Positions 49,401-57,927 of a stretch of DNA of 64,000 nt are shown here, piece by piece (the stretch's first letter is position 1; every line of letters starts with the position of its first letter). Both the position numbers and the translations under genes were made by a program. Below the pieces are notes generated by a model that worked only from the letters and a program-made list of their open reading frames with translations, had not been told where the DNA came from and did no database searches. This stretch comes from Isochrysis galbana (Eukaryota > Haptophyta > Isochrysidales > Isochrysidaceae). The stretch covers positions 377,045 to 441,044 of the forward strand of contig CM030944.1 of the NCBI GenBank assembly GCA_018136815.1. Direction: 5' to 3'.

Positions 49401-51182
49401 AGCACGAGGAGTAGTGCGCTGTCCCCAGTTGAAGTGTGCGCTGCTGGACATACGAGTACGTCTTCTGTCTGCATCGCCGCCACCATGGGTACAAGTTGCT
49501 CAAGGAAGTCGAAGAGAGAGCCTTTTTCAGCCTTCAGTAGCCTCAAGAGCTCCAAGCCCAGACGAAAACCTTCCTCTGCCCGGTGAAGCGCAGATAGTAT
49601 GCCTTTCCCATACGGCTCGTGACGCCGGCCACCAGTCGGCCGGAGACCTCCTGGGGGCACCGCCCCGGCGGCGAGGGTGCCCACAGGTCCCCCTTCCGCC
49701 TCACGGTTCATTGCCTCCAGCACGCGCAACACCAACCGCATGGATCCGTCGAGCATTGCCATGCCGTGGCCGCCGTCCGGGTTTGACGAAGCGATGGCTG
49801 CACTGCCTCCCATCGCATTCCGTGCTGTGTTCACGGGAGCCGCAGGCTGCACGCCCGCTTGTCGCGAGCCACCCGCTACATCGGCAAAAATGTCTGCAAA
49901 AGCGGGCGTCTCCCAGATGCGTGCGCCGCCGCCATCAAGTGAGGGCGGAAGCGGTGGGAGCGAGGCGCTCTTGGGAAAATTGCGAAGCTGGCGATCGAGC
50001 GTGTCATCTGATCGGTCAGCAACCGCGGTGACGACCTTCGAAGGCGATGATGGCATCGAGGGCGAGCAAAGATGAGCTTGTCCAGCCCCGGCACATGGGA
50101 TGGTATCCTCCATGGGCGAAGCTGACCCCAGTGCTTGCTCCAACTGGGATATGCTGAAGGTCGCGGGTGAGCCGGCTGGAGACGGCACAAATTCGTCGAT
50201 TCTGCTCGTTGCACTTGGGGCCACCGCACTCTTGTGAGACAGATGGTCTTGTGATGAAGATGGGGTGTTTACCGCGAGAGGACCGGCGCGGCCTCTCCTT
50301 CGCCCGGATCCGGCCGAAAACGAGTCATCGCCCGCTCGAAGACCGTCGGGTGAAGGCGGCGGAGGCGCCGAATTGAATTCACCAAAATCATCGCTGGCAC
50401 TTGTAGGAGCAGCCACTAGCTGGTTGTGCAACGCGCCCGTAGATCGAGTGAACGATGCCTTGCCCAGCCGTTGCATATCGGCCCCGGCGCTCGTGCCTGG
50501 CGCAGCCGGTGGAGGCGGCGCGATGCACAATTTAGCGGTCGCCGCAGAAGATGATTGAGGAGCAGGTATGCGACCCGACAACAGGACATCGCTGATCTGA
50601 CTGGAGGAGGAGGAAGAAACTGATGCTACACAGGACAAAACGGTCGAATGCAGGTCAGCTCACTGATGACAATCGAAGCCCAAGCAGGGTTGGCGCGTGC
50701 GCACGCTGCAGATGCGAGGATCAATTCCACGCACCGATGATTGGTACGCCACCCGTCACCGGAAAACCGCCGGGAGCGCCTGCTCTGTCCGTGCGCGCGT
50801 CCTGGCCCCCCATCTTATGCGCCTGAGAGCGAGTGACCACGCGTGGCCGAGGAGGCCTCTGAGTGGCCGTGCGGTCTGCTTCGGGTGGATTCGGGTGGGG
50901 AATAGTAGTAGAAACACCATGCGCCTCTTCGCTCAGGTCGACGAGCGGCGCGCCGCCCTGGGGAGCACTCTCGCTCAGCGTGGTGAAGGAAGAGGGGAAC
51001 CAGCCGAGCCTCCCACGCAGCCGTCCCGCCCACCAGCCGCCCTCCTCGCGCTGCTCGACCACCTCAATGACATCACCCACACCGAACGATAGGTACTTCG
51101 ACTCATCACCCCCATCCCCGCTCCGCCACTCGTGCTCTGCCACCGCCCACCGCCGTGGCCGAGACGACGCCTCGCCCGCCAT
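37409..51182 (-). CDS. Giant SH3 / DUF3638-DUF3645 P-loop / EF-hand / Vps62-like protein
   Basis: Inferred join of 51182-50760 and 50596-37409 (163-bp intron, donor GTGACG, acceptor CCAGTCAG; phase 0), about 4536 aa. The long second exon has no ATG near its start, which supports the join. An SH3 domain occupies about 12-70 (LSFGVGDVIEVVE, GGWWAGRL, FPSSF). The DUF3638/DUF3645-type NTPase core includes QLIMGQGKTTVIAP (Walker A, about 2882-2895), LLDEVDLLLHP (Walker-B-like, about 3049) and GFSGTPSDLLP. A Gln-Glu alternating run (about 3820-3845) is a known oddity of this family. EF-hand loops DSASDGLLTAGE (about 3994) and DSDSDGLLSCDD (about 4264) are followed by a Vps62-like end (IWTAVPPSKDFVALG). 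Family members are often annotated as ubiquitin-related hydrolases; biochemical role is unknown to me. Confidence 0.75.
39490..39560 (-). repeat. Coding hexanucleotide (Gln-Glu)n run
   Basis: Plus strand repeats of GCTCTT/GCTCCT encode alternating Gln-Glu inside the giant DUF3638 protein. Expansion-prone yet in a position where this family usually has such a run. Confidence 0.9.
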
Positions 51183-51285
51183 CGCTTGCGCGCCAAACCG
51201 GATGCGCACTGCTACAGAACCGAATTCTCCCCTCTACAACAAAACTTCATTCGACGATATTATTTGGTAATTCTACTACGTCATA

Positions 51286-51375
51286 TAATATTCTCGCCGC
51301 GCACGCGACTCTGGACCCGCTGCTCTCACGCAAGCGTTCTACTTCTACACCCCCACTCCCCCGGCCCTTTCCCCA
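51286..51375 (+). repeat. Dispersed repeat, inverted copy of 28691-28772
   Basis: AATATTCTCGCCGCGCACGC followed by GCTCTCACGCAAGCGTTCTA and CCCCCACTCCCCCGG. Lies just 5' of the giant gene, within 100-200 bp of its ATG. Confidence 0.8.
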
Positions 51376-52734
51376 CCGCATCAGGCGACTCCCCTCGTGC
51401 AGTACTAGGGGGATAGGGAGAGGGAGAGGGAGAGGGGAGAGGGGTAGAGGGTAAAGGGCTTAGTTAGATATAGATATGGTCCGGTGGCCCGCGCTAGCCC
51501 GGTCACTCACTATCGATATGGGGGTGCGGAGGGCACCAGCTACAATGGGTAAATGAAGGGCTAAATAAGCTCCCTGTGAGTTCCGGTTCCGGTAGGTAGG
51601 GCGGTCAAACAGGGTTTTTTATTATTAGTAGTAGTATTAGTTATTAGGGGTGCAAAAAATGACCATCTCAGGATTGAGGAAATTTGAGGATTCCTTTCGG
51701 TAGAAAGTTCGCTACACACCCAACAAGCACATATCCGGGGTCCATTAGGACCAAGACCCCCCCCTCGGGTCCCCACAACAAAACGTAACCAAAAAATTAA
51801 CAAAAGACGCTTAAGTCACAAAGGGCCGAAAAGCTCAACTTCAAATCGAGACCGGGCGCGATGCGTGCCCGTTTTCGACAATCCATCCGGATGGGGGGGG
51901 CCGCCAGACACCAAATACACAGGGACCACCCGCACAATCACGCCAATCGGGCGGGTTATCCGTGGAGCCATCGATCATTTTGATGATAGTTGGGCTCGCG
52001 CATTTTGGATTTTGGATCCCCCGCTTGCTGGCGGCGCTCCCACCGCCTCCGTCGCGTGCCATCCACCCGCCTGACCTCGGCCGCAGGCTTCTCTTCGCAT
52101 TCACGCCGTGCAGTGGATTATTTTTATTTTCTTACGTAAATGCCTTTGGCTTGTCCCCCCCCCGCTTCCCGCTTCATCCGTTCCTTTCCTTATTTGCGCT
52201 GCGCGACCCATCCTTCAGGTTCTCGCAGTGCGGGAAGTGCTGCGGGTGGGGGGAGGATGATGTTTTGGGATGTGCGCAATTTTTAGCGCACCCCACATCC
52301 CTCCTCCCTCCTCCATCTCCGTTTCGCTCCTCGTGTTTATCTGCAGTTCTCTCCTCGGTTTGCAATAGCCTGTAAACAGGGCTCGTTTACGTTTGGCCCA
52401 TCGTGCTTCGTGCGCCCCGTTCGTACTCTGTAGTCCGTTCCTCTCGTGTTTTCGCGATCTGGTGTCTTCTCGGTGCTCCCACCCCATGTGTCACTCCACT
52501 CGCATCCGAGCACTCGGGAGAGGTCCGAGCCGGGCCTGGCACCCCTCACCTCGTCCCATCCCGTCCCGAGTTCATTCGCGGTGTACAAAGAGAAATCCGG
52601 CTCTACCACGTACCGCAAAGAAGAAGTTGACCTTGCTCACAGTACGAAGCGGATGTGTAGATGGTTGTGTTATGGCCGCGGGGAGGGTCGTAGACAGTGC
52701 GCAAGGACAAACTTGTGAACGAACATCGAGATGA
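51376..52734. other. Intergenic, no gene seen
   Basis: Includes (GGGAGA)n at 51413-51450 (a CT tract on the coding strand of the giant gene), and a fragment at 51598-51668 beginning AGGGCGGTCAAACAG and containing TGCAAAAAATGACC, related to the elements at 11.8 and 36.7 kb. Remaining frames (e.g. 52140-52700 both strands) are short and unsupported. Confidence 0.45.
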
Positions 52735-55700
52735 TTAGACCGCCTCTAAATCCGCATCATGCGAAACAATCGTTTCAACGGGAGCCGTCACATCGGGTGA
52801 TGACTTGGGGGCACATGACATGCATTGCTCGTCTAGCACATGGACGTCGTCCTCGGACAAAGTGCCTCGGGCAGAATGGGCGGCAGCCACCTCCTTGGTC
52901 AACCGCTTGACAACCGAATGGCGGAAGAACACCGCCCTCAACAAGCGTGGCCTGGCTGCCGCCGGCCTTGCCGTTTGCGACCTCGGCGAACGACCCCACA
53001 AGGATTCGGAGAGGGTTGTCAACGAAAGGCTCTCTGAGACGGGTGGCTGGCTCAATTGAATCAGTAAATGTCTCAGAGACACTTCTCGGTGAGGGTCATC
53101 GTACATGTGGACTGCGATCCTGCGATACACGTTGGCCGCGACGAGGGCCTTTGGAGTTCTTCTCATGACCTCGTCAAATGTGATGGGCTGGTGCGCGGAG
53201 CGTTGCTCCAAGACGGGCAATATCGCTAGATCGAGTTCCAAGGCCTTCTTGAGCTGCATACCCAATTGCACGCCGTCATCTCCGTCCACAAACGTCGTCG
53301 CATTCAGATAGAGAAAAAAGTAGTACGTACGGCTTTCTTGGCAGTTCTCAGTGTCCGATGTCGAAAGCAGCTGACCACCAGAGGCGGCAGCCAACGCATC
53401 CACCAGCTCGCTCACCCCAGTGTTGTGTGCCGAGTGGAAAACGTGAAAAGGCCGGTTGCACGGGAGGGTGGGCACGGGCTGTCGCAGAATGTCGGAAGGG
53501 ATGAAGATTCGCTGGTCGGCGCCCGGTATCTTCCATGCCTTCAAAAGCTCCTGAATGAGCATTCGCATGGAACACGTCTGGAAATCACGTAGGCGATGCC
53601 AAGGGACAATAGGGGCCTTCTCGAGGGCGCCTTGCAACTCCGAGGGGCACTCAGAGAGGTGTGTCGACATGGGCACGCCACCATGCTTCACGTCGGCCTC
53701 GAGCACGATAATGAGCGGCTTTTGCTTTCGGATGGCGTGGCTCAACTCCAGGAGGCAATTTTTGGAGCGCATGTAGTCAGACACGGGAGTGCCATCGATG
53801 TCGAACGAGCCGGATAGGAAGACAATAATGCACGAGGTGTTCTCGACGTAGGTCGTCAAGTGCTGCAGGTCGTCTAGATTGTCCACGTCGAGGAAGCAGG
53901 CGATGTTGTGCACGTACCTTTGCAGAAGCCCTTTGAGCGACCTCGCCTGATCCTGTCCAGACGACCAGACGTGTGAGATGAACGTATTGTACATCCCTGG
54001 CGGCAGGCCCGGTGCCGTCACAATACGGGACCCCACTAGATCCTCGTTGGGCGCTCTCTGCCGCGCCCTCCCAGAGCATTTCATGATCACCCCCTCAATG
54101 CGTGCGATGCCCTTGTCGAATCCGGAACCCAGCGATGCCCGCGCCAGAAGCGAGCGCGACGCGCGGCCCCGATACGCCGGCCAGCGCGCAAACTCGCGCT
54201 CAGCCTGTTCCACTCTGGCAGCGAGTATTATCCTCCGTCTCCACAACAGGTATACGACAACCACCGCCATGAAGAGCAACGCGGCGACGACGGAGCTGAT
54301 TGTGATCTCAACCACCATGAGCTTCTTTTTCTCTACAGGCTCGTTGCACGTGGTGCCATCCCACACGAGTTCTGAGCCCGACTCAGAGGTGCAATTCAGC
54401 TCACAGGCTGAGCCGTAGAAGAACGGCCGGCAGATGCAGCTGCCAAGAGCAGTGCACGCGCCATTGCCACTACAGTTCCCGGTACGCACGACACAGGCGC
54501 GGTCCTCCCACGTGGGCATGGGAAAAAACATCCGGTGGATGGAGGGAGCAAACTCCGTCTCTGGGTAATCAACCACCACAGGGTGCACGGCATTGGCGCA
54601 GTGGGAGCATGATGCCGCGCCTGGAGCGTATTGCACCACTGGGAATTGTGCGAGCTGGATCTGTCCATTTGCGTTAAACCTGACCGGAGCGTAAAACTCT
54701 ACAAGCTGCGAAGAGGCCAGCGCAGAGGCAACCACGTCCACGTCTAGAGTGCCTGCCCGCTCGATGGCATCACCGAGAGCACAGAGAGCGGCGAAGGTGG
54801 CCGCGCCGATGAAGTTGTTCGGCTTTTGCGTCACGTCGCCGTTGATGGCCTCTGCAAATGCTGCAGCGTACTCGGCACTTGTCCAGTTCGAGAACTGACC
54901 GCGCTGCCCCGGAAGCTGCTCACTCCAGCCCTGTGCCTCGATGAAATATTCGCCTTCCCACCAGCCTTCTCGCAGCTTGTTCACGTACATGGCCTCCGAG
55001 AGCGAAACCGTGAGCGCTGCGGCGAGTGGGGCGTATGAGATGTCCTTCATGACTTCCACCGCGGCAATGCCGCCACTGACCGTGGAGCATATCAACACGA
55101 CATTCACCTCATCATCGCGCAACTGAGACAGCGCGCCTTTCATAAGATTGTAATATGTCTCACTATCGACGTCGCGGAATATGGGGATGTAGGTGGCCTT
55201 GGTGCCGCCCGTGCCGTTGGAGCGGTGCCATTCTACCTCGGCATCATCACAAACTGCACGTGGGAAGACGTCGTCCTCAATGACCAACCCAACCCTCAAG
55301 CTCTCCCTGCACCCACCGGCAAGGCAGCGCGAGCGATCGCACGATGGGTTGACATCGCATGCAGCTGCGGCATGCACCACTGCGCTCAACGCGCTCCTTA
55401 GATAAGTCTTGCTTTCCGGTAGCAAGCCAAACACGAGTGGGCTAGCGCCAGAGCCTTGCCCAAGAGCGTCCAGCTCGTCCGCCATCAGCCGAGCCCGTTC
55501 ATAAATGTCGGGGCTCGAGCCGGAGGAAGAGAGCATAATTCGTCGGCTGCCGACCGCCTGCTTGGCCGCGTGAATCGTCAGCCCGGAGCCGTACGGTCCG
55601 AGCATGAAGTCGGCTCCCCAATCCGTCACAAGTCTCGAGGTGGCGTTTGTCACTTGGAGGCTCGATGCGTTGTCGTCCATGTAAACGCATCGAACGGCGT

Positions 55701-56154
55701 ACCGCGCGGATTCGTTCAGTCTAATGCCCCCACGCGTGTTGACCAATTCCGTAAACAGCTCGCAGTTCCTGCGCATCTTCTGAGACTCATAGAAGAAGTC
55801 TTCATGCTCCAGCTCGAGAGTTGCGGGCGCGCCCACCACAACGGTCCCGTCAAACTTCCCGGCGTAGGTGCAGTCGTGGGCAACGGAGGCGAGTTGTATC
55901 GCGCTGGGCGGCAGCTCAGGCGGCGTGAGCGCCTCGACCAGCTTCCAGCACAGCCCTCCCTCCCCCTGATTGAGGTACGAGGCCGGCCGCGAGAGGCCGT
56001 CGGTGGCGGGTAGGCAGCCCTCGCTGCTCGGGCTCACCTGCACGTGGCGCTGGCCGACGTGCGGGGCGCAGCGCGGCACCTCGAGGCCCAGTGCGCACCA
56101 TGCACACGCACACACCAGCGCCAGACGCAGCCGAGAGCTCACAGACGCTCCCAT
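52735..56154 (-). CDS. Single-pass receptor: PBP-like ectodomain, EGF-like motif, TM, cytosolic TIR domain
   Basis: 1139 aa, uninterrupted. Start chosen at the ATG giving a signal peptide (LRLALVCACAWCALG, 1-23); longer in-frame starts exist. About 102-520 is a type-1 periplasmic-binding-protein/ANF-receptor-like fold (ADFMLGPYGSGLTIHAAK, AATFAALCALGDAIERAG). About 549-582 is Cys-rich, EGF-like (CSGNGACTALGSCICRPFFY). TM about 612-636, followed by WRRR. About 723-875 is a TIR domain: YNTFISHVWSSGQDQA, FLDVDNLDD, IIVFLSGSFD, and SKNCLLELSHA, where Glu near residue 801 matches the SxxCxxE position of NADase-active TIRs. A second, weaker region (about 900-1030; RPFHVFHSAHNTGVSELVDAL) may be a diverged repeat. 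Likely ligand-binding receptor with TIR output; ligand and enzymatic activity are inference. Confidence 0.82.
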   Translation of the reverse strand: MGASVSSRLRLALVCACAWCALGLEVPRCAPHVGQRHVQVSPSSEGCLPATDGLSRPASYLNQGEGGLCWKLVEALTPPELPPSAIQLASVAHDCTYAGKFDGTVVVGAPATLELEHEDFFYESQKMRRNCELFTELVNTRGGIRLNESARYAVRCVYMDDNASSLQVTNATSRLVTDWGADFMLGPYGSGLTIHAAKQAVGSRRIMLSSSGSSPDIYERARLMADELDALGQGSGASPLVFGLLPESKTYLRSALSAVVHAAAACDVNPSCDRSRCLAGGCRESLRVGLVIEDDVFPRAVCDDAEVEWHRSNGTGGTKATYIPIFRDVDSETYYNLMKGALSQLRDDEVNVVLICSTVSGGIAAVEVMKDISYAPLAAALTVSLSEAMYVNKLREGWWEGEYFIEAQGWSEQLPGQRGQFSNWTSAEYAAAFAEAINGDVTQKPNNFIGAATFAALCALGDAIERAGTLDVDVVASALASSQLVEFYAPVRFNANGQIQLAQFPVVQYAPGAASCSHCANAVHPVVVDYPETEFAPSIHRMFFPMPTWEDRACVVRTGNCSGNGACTALGSCICRPFFYGSACELNCTSESGSELVWDGTTCNEPVEKKKLMVVEITISSVVAALLFMAVVVVYLLWRRRIILAARVEQAEREFARWPAYRGRASRSLLARASLGSGFDKGIARIEGVIMKCSGRARQRAPNEDLVGSRIVTAPGLPPGMYNTFISHVWSSGQDQARSLKGLLQRYVHNIACFLDVDNLDDLQHLTTYVENTSCIIVFLSGSFDIDGTPVSDYMRSKNCLLELSHAIRKQKPLIIVLEADVKHGGVPMSTHLSECPSELQGALEKAPIVPWHRLRDFQTCSMRMLIQELLKAWKIPGADQRIFIPSDILRQPVPTLPCNRPFHVFHSAHNTGVSELVDALAAASGGQLLSTSDTENCQESRTYYFFLYLNATTFVDGDDGVQLGMQLKKALELDLAILPVLEQRSAHQPITFDEVMRRTPKALVAANVYRRIAVHMYDDPHREVSLRHLLIQLSQPPVSESLSLTTLSESLWGRSPRSQTARPAAARPRLLRAVFFRHSVVKRLTKEVAAAHSARGTLSEDDVHVLDEQCMSCAPKSSPDVTAPVETIVSHDADLEAV

Positions 56155-56174
56155 CTCACTGCCCCCTTCCCCTC

Positions 56175-56310
56175 CCATCCCACCCGGCGTCTCTCTCTCT
56201 AAACCCACACACACACATACACACATTCACATACTCTCTCTCTCTCTCTCTCTCCACCCCCCTCTCCTCCCCTCTCTCTCCCCGCTCTCCCCCTCTCTGC
56301 CCCTTTCCCT
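56175..56310 (+). repeat. CT and CA microsatellites 5' of the TIR receptor gene
   Basis: CACACACA and CTCTCT runs on the plus strand, purine-rich on the coding strand, opposite in sense to the tracts upstream of the other large genes. Confidence 0.85.
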
Positions 56311-56727
56311 CTCCCTAAACCATCTGATAATGTGGGCGTCCTCGCCGGACGGGTCGCGCGGGGAGCGCTCTCCTTCCGAAGAAGAAGGGAGAGAGACGCT
56401 CCAGAAACATAGAGCGAAGAGGAGAGAGAGGAGGTGGCCTCGGCAGCCCCAGAGTGAAAAAGAAAAGGTGCGCACAATCTGTCTAGACTCGTGCTCCCTT
56501 CTGCTACTCGTACTCGCAAATCTCGCGCCTGAAACTCACGAAAACAGGGCAGGGGCCCCCCCGCGAACGAGCGGACCTCCTACCAGTAGACGGTAAAGGA
56601 AGCCGGCGGCCCGCCGGCCGTCATCTTCTTCTCATTTCTCTGAGTTGTGGTTGATAGTACTGATATTTACAGAACTCTAGTACTTTAGGAAGTCGATGTT
56701 TGGCCCTGAGCGTGTTTTGTTGTAAAA
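56311..56727. other. No gene seen
   Basis: Short frames only; no supported feature. Confidence 0.4.
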
Positions 56728-56962
56728 AAAACCTTTTAATATTCTCGCCACGCGCGCGGCTACGGGGTTGTCTATTGTAGCCACGCCCAGATCCCTTCCT
56801 CTCCTCTCACTCCCCGCCTTGCGGCAACTCCCCTCGTGCTCTACTTAGGGGCCCGGGTCGTGGGTGGGGCTGGGTCGGGCGGGGTGCATCGGCCCTCAGT
56901 GGTCTGTTCTCGCCTTCCTCCTGTGCCTCTGGGTGGCCGGTTTCTTGCTGCTGTGGTGTAGG
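56728..56962 (+). repeat. Dispersed repeat, right-pointing arm
   Basis: Contains CCTTTTAATATTCTCGCCAC, TGTAGCCACGCCCAG, GGCAACTCCCCTCG and GGCGGGGTGCA. An inverted version occupies 57430-57715, so the two form a large imperfect palindrome with a spacer of about 470 bp. Confidence 0.8.
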
Positions 56963-57267
56963 TGAGCGTGTTTTGTTGTATGAGTGACAGATCTACTCCC
57001 AGTGCTTTGTTGTATGAGAGGGAAACGTGGCCGCGGCACCGTCGTTGTATGGTGAGCGCGCTAGCTTCATGATGTTCCCCTTGGACGATGGACGATGGAC
57101 TGCACGATATTGCTATCAACTTTAACTATGACTATCAATCAAGAGGCAAGAGGCTGCAACCTCAGATCTAGGTTCTGGTATGGGAGGCTAGCACCCGTAA
57201 TAAAATAAACGGGGGTCCCCCGGCCCCGGCAACCGATTTCAGGCCTTAGGCCTTAGGGCTAACTTTT

Positions 57268-57283
57268 AGGGCGGTCAAACAGC
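57268..57283 (+). repeat. Isolated GGGCGGTCAAACAG motif
   Basis: AGGGCGGTCAAACAGC, the terminus seen at 11841, 36804 (inverted) and 51598, but here without the usual internal sequence. It lies between the palindromic arms. Confidence 0.55.
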
Positions 57284-57429
57284 AAACAGTGATTTATACC
57301 AGAGACACCTACATGCACTTCCAACACATAACCCACCGCGGGATAGGTACAAACAATCGTTTCCCTGGTTGAGACTCGTTGTCGTTGTGTCGATTATGCA
57401 AACCGTAAAACCTCAATAAAGAGATAGGC

Positions 57430-57716
57430 CAATGGCCACCCAGCCACCCAGCGGCACAGGAGGAGGGCGAGAACATACCGCTAGGGGCAGGTGCACCCCG
57501 CCCAACTCAGTCCCCCCCGCAATCTAAATCTGAGCCCCTAAGCCCTAAGCCCTAAGCCCTAAGTAACTTAGCTAAGTAGAAGTAGAGCACAAGCACAAGC
57601 ACAAGGAGAGTTGCCCCAAGGCGGGTGGTGAGGGAGAGGAAGGGGAATGGGCGTGGCTACAGAAGTGAATCCCACTGCCACGTGTGAGGCGAGAATATTG
57701 AAAGGTTTTTTTTGAG
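57430..57716 (-). repeat. Dispersed repeat, left-pointing arm
   Basis: Reverse complement carries CCTTTCAATATTCTCGCC, TGTAGCCACGCCC, GGGGCAACTC, GGGCGGGGTGCACCTGCCCC and CTCCTGTGCC, matching 56728-56962 and 36805-36950. Interrupted by the CCCTAAG run at 57536-57562. Confidence 0.8.
57536..57562 (+). repeat. Telomere-like CCCTAAG repeats
   Basis: Four successive CCCTAAG units. The seven-base unit differs from plain CCCTAA. Interstitial, inside the left-pointing repeat arm. Confidence 0.85.
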
Positions 57717-57927
57717 TCCTGTTTTCTTCACCCATACTGTAATCAAAGGTCCAAAGCCGCGCACGAGGCGAGAATTTTAAAAGTTTTTTTTTCGGAGACG
57801 CATTCACCTGCTTTTCCATCATCACTCGCGCAGCAGCAGCGGACGGATATTTTTTGGTCAAAGAGAGCTTGAAAAGCTTTCTCTCCCTCGACGGCCTCCC
57901 GCGTCCCTCTCCTGCCCTTCGCGCGCG

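Noticed and set aside
48769-49503. Minus-strand frame of 244 codons inside the giant gene
   Set aside because: Shadow of the DUF3638 gene on the same strand in another frame.
57536-57562. Chromosome end
   Set aside because: Only four CCCTAAG units, and genes and repeats continue on both sides; interstitial only.
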